Counted from the first letter of the stretch, positions 16,842-25,609 are shown. The stretch is DNA of 64,000 bases from Asanoa sp040676615 (GCF_040676615.1 NZ_JBFAPI010000025.1:1-64000), one strand, 5' to 3'. The notes: generated by a model from the sequence alone, not told the origin. A program made the numbers and translations.

Positions 16842-17849
16842 GTGGCGTTTCGCGGCGACCGGCCGCGGATCGGCCAGGTCGCGCAGCTTGCCGGCGTCAG
16901 CGCGACCACGGTCTCGCACGCGCTCAACGGGCGCCGGCCGGTGTCGGCCGAGACCCGGCGACGGATCATGGACGCGATCGCCGAACTCGGCTATCGGCCC
17001 AATGTGGTGGCACGCGGCCTGCGGGCCGGCCGCAGCCTGACCATCGGGTTGGTCATCCCCGACATCACCAACCCGTTCTACCCGGTCCTGGCCCGCGGCG
17101 TGCAGGACGTGCTCGGTCCGGCGGGCTACGACGAGATCATCACCAACACCAACGGCGCACGCGACCTGGAGCGCGCCGCCCTCGACAAGATGATCTCCCG
17201 GCAGGTCGACGGCGTCGCCTTCGCCGTCTTCCACACCCACGCCGACGACCTCCAGCCGGTGATCGACGCACAGATACCGGTGGTCCGGCTCGGCGGCCGG
17301 GCCGCGCAGCCCGGTGTCGACCTGGTGCACAGCGACGACGAGGGCGGCGCCCGCCAGGCCGTCCATCATCTGATCCACAATGGATACCGGCGGATCGCCT
17401 TCATCTGCGGGCCGGCGGCCGAGGGCCCGGCCGCGGAGCGGGTGGCCGGCTATCGGTCGGCGCTGGCCGAGGCGGGCATCGGTCCACAGCAGAACATGGT
17501 GGTGCACACCGACTTCAGCCGGGCCGGCGGCGCGCACGGCGTCGAAAAGCTGATCCGGCAACGCAAGCGTCCCGACGCAGTGCTCTGCGCCAACGACATG
17601 ATGGCGATCGGCGCGCTCGACGCGGCCCGGGAGCGGGGCCTGCGGGTGCCCGACGACCTCGCGGTGATGGGCTTCGACGACATCGAGGCCGCCACCCTGG
17701 TCACCCCGCAGCTGACCACGATCGCCAACCCGGCGCGGGAGATCGGGATGGCCTGCGCCCGGCTGCTGCTCGACCGGATCAACGGCGTGGCCGGGCCGCC
17801 GAAGGAGATCGTCATCCCGACCCGGCTGGTCCGCCGCCAATCGGCATAG
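16842..17849 (+). CDS. LacI family transcriptional regulator of the adjacent sugar-acid locus
   Basis: A 335-residue repressor. The helix-turn-helix with hinge helix reads IGQVAQLAGVSATTVSHALNGRRPVSAETRRRIMDAIAELGYRPN (residues about 9-53). The periplasmic-binding-like effector domain follows (IGLVIPDITNPFYPVLARGVQ to GFDDIEAATLVTPQLTTI). A strong GAGGAGG Shine-Dalgarno precedes the GTG start. It lies directly upstream, on the same strand, of a CUT1 transporter-epimerase-ManD operon, so it very probably represses that operon until a sugar acid or its breakdown product binds. Confidence 0.93.
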   Translation: MAFRGDRPRIGQVAQLAGVSATTVSHALNGRRPVSAETRRRIMDAIAELGYRPNVVARGLRAGRSLTIGLVIPDITNPFYPVLARGVQDVLGPAGYDEIITNTNGARDLERAALDKMISRQVDGVAFAVFHTHADDLQPVIDAQIPVVRLGGRAAQPGVDLVHSDDEGGARQAVHHLIHNGYRRIAFICGPAAEGPAAERVAGYRSALAEAGIGPQQNMVVHTDFSRAGGAHGVEKLIRQRKRPDAVLCANDMMAIGALDAARERGLRVPDDLAVMGFDDIEAATLVTPQLTTIANPAREIGMACARLLLDRINGVAGPPKEIVIPTRLVRRQSA

Positions 17850-17864
17850 GTCGTATCGACCCTC

Positions 17865-17892
17865 TTGACTTTCGTCGGCGTACGGGTAGATT
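17865..17892 (+). promoter_or_regulatory. Promoter of the sugar-acid operon
   Basis: TTGACT (17865-17870) and TAGATT (17887-17892) stand 16 bases apart, 65 bases before the ATG of the binding-protein gene. The likely start region just downstream contains the imperfect dyad TTAACGATTTGCTA (17904-17917), where a LacI-type repressor could bind. The operator assignment is weak; the promoter boxes are good. Confidence 0.6.
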
Positions 17893-17956
17893 GCCGGTCA
17901 GTCTTAACGATTTGCTAGCCCGATAGATCCCCTTCGTCCAGCGGGAGGGCCAGACC

Positions 17957-19315
17957 ATGATCGGAAACAGACGCATCCTCGCGGCGGTGGCCGCCGTCGC
18001 GCTCGCCCTCGGCGCCGCCGCCTGTGGCGGCGACGACGAGGGCGACGCGGCCGGTGGTGCCCTGACGATGTGGACGTTCAAGCGCACCCACGTCGAGGCC
18101 CTGCAACAGGCGGCCGCGGCGTTCAAGGCCAAGACCGGCACCGACGTGAAGATCGAGGCGTTCACACCCGACGACGTGTTCACCGCCAAGATCCAGAGCG
18201 CGGCACAGACCAAGGACCTGCCCGACGTGCTCGAGTTGCACTCCGGCGGCGAAGACCTGCGGGTCGGCGGCGGCGGGCTGCTCGCCGACCTCAAGGGCGA
18301 CTTCGACGGCAAGCTCGACCGCTTCCTGCCCAGCACCCGGGAGTCCGGCCGGGTCACCCAGCAGCGCAAGGACAGCGTCGAGGAACTGTCCGGCGCCACC
18401 GTCGGCAGCCTCTACAGTGTGCCGTTCACGGCGGGCACGTTCGGCATCGTCTACGCCAACAAGGAGAAGCTGACCGCGGCCGGCCTCGACGCCACCAAGC
18501 CGCCGGCCACCTGGGAGCAGTTCCTCGACTATCTCAAGGCCACCACGACCGCCGACAAGGCCCAGGGCGGCCTGTCGCTCGGCCTCAAGGTGACCCAGAC
18601 CGGGTTCAACTGGATCTACGAGCAACTCGCCTTCGCCTACCTCGGGCAGCAGAAGTTCGAGGCGCTGTTCGGCAAGGGCACCACGGCCGGGTTCCGCTCG
18701 CCCGACGGGGTCAGGACCCTCGACCTCTACGCGCAACTTCGGCCCTACTGGATCCCGGGCGCCAGCGCGCTGGGCATCGACGAGGCCGACATCGCCTTCG
18801 CACAGGGCAAGTCGGCGTTCAACGTCGGCGGCACGTTCACCCTGGCGTTCCTCGCGCAGAACGGCATGAAGCCGGAGAACGTGCTGGCCTTCCCGATCCC
18901 GCCGGCGACCGGCGGCGCGGTCAGCGACCTGCGGCTGGCACCGCTCGCCCTCACCGGCCTGTCGGTCACCTCGACCAGCGCCGACAAGAGCGCGGCGACG
19001 CAGTGGGTCGACTTCCTCACCTCGCCCGAGGGCGCCGGCGTCTTCGCCAAGGCGTCGCTCGACCTGCCCGCCACCGACCTGGGCACCCAGGCCGAGTCAC
19101 TGATCGGCGCGGACCTGGCCGCCCTGCAGCGGTTCTTCACCGGGCCGGCGCAGGACACCTACGACGCCGGCAACCGCGGCTTCCGCCCGCCGGACTACGA
19201 CGAGGTCGAGATGGGCAACCCGTTGCTCAAGCTCTCGCCGCTCGGCGAGGCCGACGCGGCCGGCACCGGCCGGACGCTCGACACGGTCATCAAGGCGATG
19301 TGGGACGCGAAGTAA
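17957..19315 (+). CDS. CUT1 carbohydrate ABC transporter substrate-binding lipoprotein
   Basis: A 452-residue family-1 solute-binding protein. The lipoprotein signal MIGNRRILAAVAAVALALGA ends at the lipobox AAAC (Cys about 23), so it is anchored on the outer face of the membrane. The mature protein opens LTMWTFKRTHVEALQQAAAAFKAKTG, the usual strand and helix of sugar-binding proteins, and has YANKEKL and a late hinge typical of the family. A CGGGAGGG Shine-Dalgarno precedes the ATG. It delivers a sugar or sugar acid to the two permeases encoded directly downstream. The ligand is not readable from sequence. Confidence 0.92.
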   Translation: MIGNRRILAAVAAVALALGAAACGGDDEGDAAGGALTMWTFKRTHVEALQQAAAAFKAKTGTDVKIEAFTPDDVFTAKIQSAAQTKDLPDVLELHSGGEDLRVGGGGLLADLKGDFDGKLDRFLPSTRESGRVTQQRKDSVEELSGATVGSLYSVPFTAGTFGIVYANKEKLTAAGLDATKPPATWEQFLDYLKATTTADKAQGGLSLGLKVTQTGFNWIYEQLAFAYLGQQKFEALFGKGTTAGFRSPDGVRTLDLYAQLRPYWIPGASALGIDEADIAFAQGKSAFNVGGTFTLAFLAQNGMKPENVLAFPIPPATGGAVSDLRLAPLALTGLSVTSTSADKSAATQWVDFLTSPEGAGVFAKASLDLPATDLGTQAESLIGADLAALQRFFTGPAQDTYDAGNRGFRPPDYDEVEMGNPLLKLSPLGEADAAGTGRTLDTVIKAMWDAK

Positions 19316-20275
19316 GTGACCGCGACCGACACCACCACCATCGCGGCGCGGCTCGTCACCGAGCCGCGCCGCACCACCCGGCGCGGCCGCCGGGCGCTGG
19401 TCGGCTACGCCTTCATCGCACCGGCCGTGCTGCTGTTCCTGGCGATGGGCCTCTACACCCTCGTCTACAGCTTCGGCCTGAGCTTCGCCAAGTGGAACGG
19501 CTTCTCGCCCAGCTGGGAATGGGTCGGCCTGGACAACTACCGCGACCTGCTCTATGCCGACCCGCGGCTGGCGCCCGAGGTGCGCAACGCGGCGGTCAAC
19601 ACCGGCATCGCCATGGTGGCCGTCTCGTTGGGCACGGTGCTGATCGCGCTGCCGCTGGCCACGCTGCTCAACAGCATCGGCCGGCTGCGTGGCCTGCTCC
19701 GTTCGGTGTTCTTCCTGCCCTACGTGACCGCCGGCATCGCCGTCTACTACGCCTGGCGCTACGTGCTCGAACCCGACGGCGCCGTCAACCTGGCACTGCG
19801 GTCGGTCGGGCTGGGCAGCCTGGCCCGGCCACAGGGCTTCCTGGCCGATCCCGACACCGCGCTGCCGGCCCTGATCGTCATCATGATCTGGGGCAGTGTC
19901 CCGGTCGCGATGCTGCTCTACCTGGCCGGCCTGCAGGCGATCGACCCGGCGGTGATCGAGGCGGCGTCGCTCGACGGCGCCGGCCCGGTGCGCCGGCTGC
20001 GGCACATCACCTGGCCCCTGCTGGTGCCGATCACGGTGGCGATCCTGCTGCTCGGCCTGCGCGACACCATGCAGGGCTTCCAGATCTTCCTGATCATGAC
20101 GAACGGCGGCCCGGGCGGCCACACCGACGTGCTCGGCCTGGAGGCCTACCAGCAGGCGTTCCTGCAGAGCCTGTCGCCGACCCTGGGCGTGGCCAGCGCG
20201 CTCGGCTGGCTGATCTTCGTCGCGGCCCTGCTGCTCGCGGTGGTCAACGCCCGCCTGCTGCGGAGCCGGGAATGA
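19316..20275 (+). CDS. CUT1 sugar ABC transporter permease (MalF-like)
   Basis: A 319-residue inner-membrane permease with six hydrophobic segments. The GTG start follows the binding-protein stop with no gap. The EAA loop, which docks the ATPase, reads EAASLDGAGPVRRLRHITWPLL (about residues 217-238). The early YAFIAPAVLLFLAMGLYTLVYSF and the NGGPGGHTDVLGLEAYQQAF near the C terminus are typical of MalF/UgpA-type partners. It pairs with the next gene. No ATP-binding subunit is encoded in the operon. Confidence 0.93.
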   Translation: MTATDTTTIAARLVTEPRRTTRRGRRALVGYAFIAPAVLLFLAMGLYTLVYSFGLSFAKWNGFSPSWEWVGLDNYRDLLYADPRLAPEVRNAAVNTGIAMVAVSLGTVLIALPLATLLNSIGRLRGLLRSVFFLPYVTAGIAVYYAWRYVLEPDGAVNLALRSVGLGSLARPQGFLADPDTALPALIVIMIWGSVPVAMLLYLAGLQAIDPAVIEAASLDGAGPVRRLRHITWPLLVPITVAILLLGLRDTMQGFQIFLIMTNGGPGGHTDVLGLEAYQQAFLQSLSPTLGVASALGWLIFVAALLLAVVNARLLRSRE

Positions 20276-21096
20276 GGCGGCCCGGCGCCGGCGCCCTGGT
20301 CGCCTATCTCGCGTTGACCGTCTACGCCGCGGTCAGCCTCTACCCGTTCGCCTGGATGGTCTCCGGCGCGTTCAAGGACCGGCTGGAGATCCTCGAGGGC
20401 GGCCACCTGGTGCCGCACCGACCGACCCTGGCCACCCTCGCCGACACCTGGAGCCGGCTGCACTTCTTCGACTACTTCCTCAACAGCCTGAAGGTCACCG
20501 GCCTGACGGTGCTCGGCGTGCTGGTCGTCTACAGCCTCGCCGGGTACGCGTTCGCGATGATCGACTTCCCCGGCCGGCGCTTCGTGTTCTGGTTCTTCGT
20601 CGCGCTGCTGTTCGTGCCGAGCATCACCGTGCTGCTGCCGCTGACCATCCTGGAGAACAAGCTCGACCTGCTCGGCACCCACACCGGCCTGATCCTGCCG
20701 TTCGTCAACGGCACCGCACCGCTGGCCGTGCTGATGCTGACCAACGCGTTCCGCGCCGTTCCGCTCGACCTGCACGATGCCGCGACCGCCGACGGTGCCG
20801 GCGAGTGGCGCATCTTCTGGCGGGTCTACCTGCCGCTGGCCCGGCCGACCCTGATCACCATCGGGGTGCTGACGGCGGTGCCGACCTGGAACGAGTACGT
20901 GCTGACCCGGGTATCCCTCAACGACGAGTCGCGCTACACGCTGCCGCTCGCGCTGGAGAAACTGGCGTCCGGCACGGTCCCCTCGTACAACGAGATCATG
21001 GCCGGTTCGTTGATCCTGGTCGTCCCCGTGATCGTGCTGTTCCTGGCCCTCCAGCGCTACTTCGTCAACGGGTTGTCCGGTGCGGTCAAGAACTGA
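20272..21096 (+). CDS. CUT1 sugar ABC transporter permease (MalG-like)
   Basis: A 274-residue permease with six membrane spans. ATG 20272 overlaps the previous stop by four bases (ATGA). SLYPFAWMVSGAFKD near the N terminus and NEYVLTRVSL later are MalG-type signatures. The EAA loop is DAATADGAGEWRIFWRVYLPLARPT. Together with the upstream permease it forms the channel. Energy probably comes from a shared ATPase encoded elsewhere, as MsiK does for CUT1 systems in Streptomyces; this is inference. Confidence 0.92.
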   Translation: MRRPGAGALVAYLALTVYAAVSLYPFAWMVSGAFKDRLEILEGGHLVPHRPTLATLADTWSRLHFFDYFLNSLKVTGLTVLGVLVVYSLAGYAFAMIDFPGRRFVFWFFVALLFVPSITVLLPLTILENKLDLLGTHTGLILPFVNGTAPLAVLMLTNAFRAVPLDLHDAATADGAGEWRIFWRVYLPLARPTLITIGVLTAVPTWNEYVLTRVSLNDESRYTLPLALEKLASGTVPSYNEIMAGSLILVVPVIVLFLALQRYFVNGLSGAVKN

Positions 21097-21967
21097 ACGG
21101 GTGCTGGTGACCGGCGCCGCGGGCCTACTCGGCCGAGCCGTCCTCGACGCGCTCGCCGGTCAGGGCGTGCCGGTCACCGCGCTGGACCGGGCCGATCCCG
21201 GCGACCTGCCGGCCGACCGGGTGTTCACCGGCGACGCCGGCGACCCGGGCCTGGTCCGGCGGGCGCTGGCCGGCGTCGACGCGGTGGTCCACCTGGCCGC
21301 GATCCCCGCGCCGACGCTGGACACACCGCTTGCCGTCTTCGGCGGCAACAGCCGGGCCACGTTCGCCGTCCTGCACGAAGCCGCGGCCACGGGGGTGCGG
21401 CGGATCGTGCTGGCCAGCAGCATGTCCGTGCTGGGGTTGGCGTGGGCGCAGGTCCCGCTGCGCCCACGCTACTTACCCGTCGACGCGCGGCACCCGCTGC
21501 AGGTCTCCGACCCCTACGCGCTGTCGAAGCAGGCCGACGAGGCGACCGCGGCGATGGTGGCCCGCCGGCACGGGATCGCGGTGACCGCGCTGCGCTTCCC
21601 TTTTCTCGGCGGCGACGCGCGGCTGGCCCGGCGGGCGGAGGAGTTCCGCACCGACCCGGGTTCCGGTGCGCTGGAGCTGTGGAGCTATCTGCATACCGCC
21701 GACGCGGCGACCGCCTGCCTGCTGGGGCTGACCGCCGCGCCGGCCGGGGCGCACGTGCTGTTCGTCGCCGCCCCGGAGACGCTCGCGCCGTACCCGACCG
21801 AGGACCTGCTCGCGGCCTACCTGCCCGAGGTGCCGCTGCGGTCCCGGTTCCCGGGGCGGGCGGTGCCGGTGGCGCTGGAGCCGGCCCGGCGGCTGCTCGG
21901 CTTCACGGCCGCGCACACCGTGCCGTTAGGCTCTAGCCCGCTGGCGGCGGAGGAGGAACCGGTATGA
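21080..21967 (+). CDS. NAD-dependent epimerase/dehydratase, uronate-dehydrogenase-like
   Basis: A 295-residue extended SDR. The Rossmann motif TGAAGLLG (about 11-18), DAVVHLAAIP, catalytic Ser in VLASSMSVLG and YALSK (Tyr/Lys dyad) are present. GTG 21080 overlaps the permease gene by 17 bases; GTG 21101 is an alternative that starts exactly at VLVTGAAG. In an operon with a sugar-acid transporter and a mannonate-dehydratase-like enolase, oxidation of a hexuronate or epimerisation of a sugar acid is a sensible role. The exact reaction is inferred. Confidence 0.82.
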   Translation: MRSRTERVLVTGAAGLLGRAVLDALAGQGVPVTALDRADPGDLPADRVFTGDAGDPGLVRRALAGVDAVVHLAAIPAPTLDTPLAVFGGNSRATFAVLHEAAATGVRRIVLASSMSVLGLAWAQVPLRPRYLPVDARHPLQVSDPYALSKQADEATAAMVARRHGIAVTALRFPFLGGDARLARRAEEFRTDPGSGALELWSYLHTADAATACLLGLTAAPAGAHVLFVAAPETLAPYPTEDLLAAYLPEVPLRSRFPGRAVPVALEPARRLLGFTAAHTVPLGSSPLAAEEEPV

Positions 21968-23214
21968 CGATGGTCGAGACCCAACCGCCGTGGGCGGCGC
22001 GCGACGGGCTGCGGATCACCGGGGTGCGGGCGATCGTCACCGCGCCCGAGGCGACGCTCGTCGTGGTCAGGGTCGACACCTCCGAGCCAGGGTTGTACGG
22101 CCTGGGCTGCGCCACCTTCACCCAGCGCGCGACGGCCGTGGCCGCGACCGTCGAGCACCTGGCCCCGTTGGTCGTCGGCCGGCACCCGGCCGACATCGAA
22201 GACATCACCCGGATGGTGCACCTGTCCTCCTACTGGCGCAACGGCCCGGTGCTCAACAACGCACTGTCCGGTTTGGACATGGCGCTCTGGGACATCGCCG
22301 GCAAGCGGGCGGGTGCTCCGGTCTACGAGCTGCTGGGCGGCCGGGTCCGCGCGGCCGTGCCGATCTACCTGCACGCGAGCGGCGCCACGATCGACGACAC
22401 CATCGAACACGCACGGTCACTGATCGGTTCCGGGTTGCGGCACGTGCGCCTGCAGACCGGCGGGCCGGGTGTCGGCACCTACGGCGCGCCGGGGATCCCG
22501 GGCGGCTATCCCGACGCGCCCTATCCCGACGGCTGGGACGTCGAGCACTACCTGGCGACGACCCCTCGCCTGTTCGCGGCGGCCCGGGAGGCTCTGGGTG
22601 ACGAGGTCTCGTTGCTGCACGATGTCCACAGTCGACTGACGGTGAAGCAGGCGCTGGTGCTGTGCCGCTCGCTGGAGCCCTACCGGCTGTTCTTCGTCGA
22701 GGACCCGATCGCCCCCGAACACTACGACCGGCTGCCGGAGCTGCGCGCGGCGGCGGCCGTGCCGATCGCGGCCGGCGAGCAGGTGGGCTCGGTCCCCGAC
22801 GCGGCCCGCCTGGTCACCGCCGGCGGCGTCGACCTGTTGCGGCTGCACATCTCGGCGATCGGCGGCCTGACACCGGCGCGCAAGCTGACCGCCCTGTGCG
22901 AACTGGCCGGGGTACGCACCGCGTGGCACTCCCCCGCCGACGTCTCCCCGGTCGGGATGGCGGCCAACCTGGCGCTCGACGTGTCGAGCCACGCGTTCGG
23001 GATCCAGGAGGGTCACGTGTACGCCGAGGCGGTGCACGAGGTCTTCCCCGGCACCCTGCGGCCGGTCAACGGCTACCTGACCCCGTCGGACGCGCCCGGC
23101 TGGGGCATCGACCTCGACGAGCGGGCGGCTGCCAAGTATCCGCCGCACCACTATGGTCACGAGCGCTGGTCGACCCGGATCCGCCGCCCCGACGGAGCGA
23201 TCGAACCGCCGTAG
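21964..23214 (+). CDS. Enolase-superfamily sugar-acid dehydratase, mannonate dehydratase (ManD/RspA) subgroup
   Basis: A 416-residue member of the mandelate racemase/muconate lactonizing superfamily. ManD-subgroup features are clear: NGPVLNNALSGLDMALWDIAGK, LLHDVHSRLTVKQALVLCRSLEPYRLFFVEDP, AAGEQVG, and TAWHSPADVSPVGMAANLALDV. These supply the three acidic Mg ligands and the catalytic His. The enzymes dehydrate D-mannonate or D-gluconate to 2-keto-3-deoxygluconate, although many ManD homologues have low activity. ATG 21964 overlaps the epimerase stop (ATGA). It is the last gene of the LacI-linked operon. KDG kinase and aldolase are not in the window. Confidence 0.9.
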   Translation: MTMVETQPPWAARDGLRITGVRAIVTAPEATLVVVRVDTSEPGLYGLGCATFTQRATAVAATVEHLAPLVVGRHPADIEDITRMVHLSSYWRNGPVLNNALSGLDMALWDIAGKRAGAPVYELLGGRVRAAVPIYLHASGATIDDTIEHARSLIGSGLRHVRLQTGGPGVGTYGAPGIPGGYPDAPYPDGWDVEHYLATTPRLFAAAREALGDEVSLLHDVHSRLTVKQALVLCRSLEPYRLFFVEDPIAPEHYDRLPELRAAAAVPIAAGEQVGSVPDAARLVTAGGVDLLRLHISAIGGLTPARKLTALCELAGVRTAWHSPADVSPVGMAANLALDVSSHAFGIQEGHVYAEAVHEVFPGTLRPVNGYLTPSDAPGWGIDLDERAAAKYPPHHYGHERWSTRIRRPDGAIEPP

Positions 23215-23217
23215 ACG

Positions 23218-23528
23218 GCCGTACCGCGGGGCGGTAGAACCGCCGTAGACCATCGACCGCCGTAGACGGCCGTGCCGCGAGGCGGCCGTGCCGCGAGGCG
23301 GCCATGCCGAGAGGCGGCCNNNNNNNNNNNNNNNNNNNNNNNNNNNNNNNNNNNNNNNNNNNNNNNNNNNNNNNNNNNNNNNNNNNNNNNNNNNNNNNNN
23401 NNNNNNNNNNNNNNNNGCCGTACCGCGAGGCGGCCGTACCGCGAGGCGGCCGTACCGCGAGGCGGCCGTACCGCGAGGCGGCCGTACCGCGAGGCGGCCG
23501 TACCGCGAGGCGGCCGTACCGCGAGGCG
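23218..23528. repeat. 16-bp tandem repeat array interrupted by an assembly gap
   Basis: To the right of the gap, seven identical copies of GCCGTACCGCGAGGCG occupy 23417-23528. To its left, variants occur at 23218-23233 (GCCGTACCGCGGGGCG), 23269-23300 (two copies with GTGCC) and 23301-23316. Stretches with CCGCCGTAGAC lie between. The array fills the space between the convergent 3' ends of the ManD and EamA genes. Copy number is unknown because the assembly failed here. Bases 23529-23659 contain no gene I can support. Confidence 0.95.
23320..23416. other. Assembly gap (97 N)
   Basis: A run of 97 undetermined bases inside the 16-bp repeat array. The distance is not trustworthy: the repeat phase on the two sides does not match a whole number of 16-bp units. 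No conclusions about coding content should be drawn across it. Confidence 0.99.
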
Positions 23529-23659
23529 GTCGGACCGGAACCGCGCGGCGCAATCACCCACGGACCCGCGCACAGGCCCGGGGGCGCACGCGGACAGGCC
23601 GTGCATGCATGCCGATCCCGCGAGGCCGGAGGCCGCGACCGAATCTTCGCGGCCTCTCG

Positions 23660-24631
23660 TCATCCTGGCCGACGGGACGGCCAGCCGGTCCCCACCGGCT
23701 GCGGGGCCAACCGGGTGCGTCCGCCGGCGGACGGCCGGGGATCGTCGGCGGCGGGCGACGTGCGGTCCGGACTCTTTGGCCGGGCGCCGACCAGACCGGC
23801 CAGGACGCCGCCGATAACGAGCAGGCCGCCGAGGACGTCCGTCGGGTGGACCGGTTCGTCCAGGAGCAGGGCGGCGCTGGCGATGCCGAACAAGGGCACC
23901 AGCATGGCGAACGGAGCGACCGTCGACGCGCCGTACCGGCTGATCAGGTAGCCCCACGCGGCGAAGCCGCCGAGCGTCGCCGCGCCGGCGACGAACAGGA
24001 CCGCGAAGATCGCGGCCGCGTCGACGTCGCGCAGCGCCGCCAGGTCGGTGGCCGGGCCGTCGACCAGCAGGGACAGGGCGATCAGCCAGGGTGCGGCCAG
24101 GGCGCTGACCCAGACCATGAAGCGCAGCATGTCGGTGCCGCCGGCCTTACGGGTGGCCACGTTGGACAGGCCCCACGCCGCGGCCGCGGCGATCACCAGG
24201 GCGAACGCGCCGCCGGGGAGGTCCGAGCCGAGACCGGCGGCCACCACGACGACGCCCACCGCCGCGACGGCCAGGCCGGCCAGGCGGCGGCGGCCGGGGC
24301 GCTCGCGCAACAGCGGCACGGCGAGCAGCACGGTGAAGACGGCCTGGCTCTGCAGGACCAGCGAGGACAGGCCCGCCGGCATGCCGGCCGCCATCCCGGC
24401 GAACAGCAGCGAGAACTTGGCCACGCCGAGCGCCATCGCGACGGCCAGCAGCCAGCGCCACGGCACCCGGGGGCGGCCGACGAAGAAGACCGCCGGCAGC
24501 GCCGCGAAGGTGAAGCGCAAGGCGTTGAACATGAGCGGCGGGAAGTGGTCGAGGCCGACCCGGATGACGACGAAGTTGACGCCCCAGAGGGCGGTCACTG
24601 CGACGGCGAGGGCGATGTCGCGAAGTTTCAC
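23660..24631 (-). CDS. EamA/DMT family permease, divergent from a LysR regulator
   Basis: A 323-residue membrane protein with ten predicted helices in two EamA halves (ALWGVNFVVIRVGLDHFPPLMFNALRF opening the first; AWGLSNVATRK opening the second). The Arg/Ser/Pro-rich tail after residue about 283 is longer than usual. Such carriers export amino acids or other metabolites. The start is GTG 24631. A LysR gene reads away from it with 72 bases between them, the classic layout in which the regulator controls both promoters. The substrate is unknown. Confidence 0.88.
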   Translation of the reverse strand: MKLRDIALAVAVTALWGVNFVVIRVGLDHFPPLMFNALRFTFAALPAVFFVGRPRVPWRWLLAVAMALGVAKFSLLFAGMAAGMPAGLSSLVLQSQAVFTVLLAVPLLRERPGRRRLAGLAVAAVGVVVVAAGLGSDLPGGAFALVIAAAAAWGLSNVATRKAGGTDMLRFMVWVSALAAPWLIALSLLVDGPATDLAALRDVDAAAIFAVLFVAGAATLGGFAAWGYLISRYGASTVAPFAMLVPLFGIASAALLLDEPVHPTDVLGGLLVIGGVLAGLVGARPKSPDRTSPAADDPRPSAGGRTRLAPQPVGTGWPSRRPG

Positions 24632-24659
24632 GGCGTCATCGTCGGCGGCGCAGACGGTT

Positions 24660-24675
24660 TAGCACCAGCAATGCT
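24660..24675. promoter_or_regulatory. Candidate LysR binding dyad between the EamA and LysR genes
   Basis: AGCACCAGCAATGCT in the 72-base divergent spacer contains AGCA and TGCT arms around seven bases, a short perfect dyad of the kind LysR-type regulators recognise. It is the only clear symmetry in that spacer. Confidence 0.4.
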
Positions 24676-24703
24676 TTCTTCATCCGCCAGGTAGCCTCGC
24701 TAC

Positions 24704-25609
24704 ATGATTGATGTCGGCCGGCTGCGCGCCCTCGACGCCGTGGCCAGCTACGGAACGGTGCTCGCGGCCAGCGCGGCGCTGCACTGCACGCCGTCGGCGG
24801 TCTCGCAGCAACTCGGCAAGCTGGAGCGGGAGACCGGCGCCACACTGGTCGAGAAGGACGGCCGGCGGATCCGGCTGACCGAGGCCGGCCGGGTCCTCGC
24901 GGCGCACGCGGCCAAGGTGTTGGCGGCGCTCGACGAGGCCGAGGCCGCGTTGGCGGCACAGCGCGACACCGTCACCGGGCGGCTCACAGTGGCGGCCTTC
25001 GCCACGGCCTGCCGCGGGCTCATGCCGCACGCACTGCACCGGTTGGCCGCCGATCACCCTGCCCTGCGTACGGGCCTGATCGAAGGCGACCCGCACCACG
25101 CGCTCGACATGCTCCAGCGCGGCCACGTCGACCTGGCGGTGCTCGACGACTGGCCGGAAGCGGCCCTGACCTGGCCGCCCGGGGTCACCGCGACCGAACT
25201 CGGCCTCGACGTCGCCGACCTGGTGGTGCCGACCGGCCACCGGCTCGCGGGCGCGACCGGGCCGGTCCGGCGGGACCAGCTGATCGGCGAACGCTGGATC
25301 GCGGCCCCGCCCGGCGCGATCTGCTACGAGTGGCTGATGCGGGTGCTGCCCGGCGTGGAGCCGGACTTCCTGGTCGGCGAGTTCGAGACCCAGTTGACGC
25401 TGGTCGCGGCCGGCCTCGGGGTGGCCATGCTGCCCAGGCTGGCCCGCCCGACGTTGCCGTCCGGTGTGGTCGCCCTGGCCGTCGCGCCCCGGCCGACCCG
25501 GCGGGTGACGATCGCCTGGCGGGCCGCCGCGGCCGCGCGCCCGGCGATCCACGCGGCCGTGGCGGCGCTGCGCGAGTCCTGGGTCGGTACGAGTACAGTC
25601 GAACAATGA
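24704..25609 (+). CDS. LysR family transcriptional regulator
   Basis: A 301-residue LysR-type protein. The winged helix-turn-helix is LRALDAVASYGTVLAASAALHCTPSAVSQQLGKLERETGATLVEKDGRRIRLTEAG (about residues 6-62). The effector-binding domain follows (RLTVAAFATACRGLMPHALHRL, then LTLVAAGLGVAMLPRLA). It is divergent from an EamA permease and overlaps the ArsR gene downstream by four bases (ATGA). It probably activates the permease in response to a transported metabolite. No clear Shine-Dalgarno is seen at ATG 24704. Confidence 0.92.
   Translation: MIDVGRLRALDAVASYGTVLAASAALHCTPSAVSQQLGKLERETGATLVEKDGRRIRLTEAGRVLAAHAAKVLAALDEAEAALAAQRDTVTGRLTVAAFATACRGLMPHALHRLAADHPALRTGLIEGDPHHALDMLQRGHVDLAVLDDWPEAALTWPPGVTATELGLDVADLVVPTGHRLAGATGPVRRDQLIGERWIAAPPGAICYEWLMRVLPGVEPDFLVGEFETQLTLVAAGLGVAMLPRLARPTLPSGVVALAVAPRPTRRVTIAWRAAAAARPAIHAAVAALRESWVGTSTVEQ
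25587..25601. promoter_or_regulatory. Candidate ArsR operator, copy 1
   Basis: GTACGAGTACAGTCG ends five bases before the ArsR start, within the LysR 3' end. It matches the sequence before the exporter gene at 11 or more of 15 positions, with the GTAC(G)GTAC core and TCG conserved. Confidence 0.45.

Noticed and set aside
23218..23528. Repeat array as a CRISPR or a repetitive surface protein
   Set aside because: Units are directly abutting with no spacers, so not CRISPR. The period of 16 is not a multiple of three, and reading frames give short low-complexity peptides broken by the gap.
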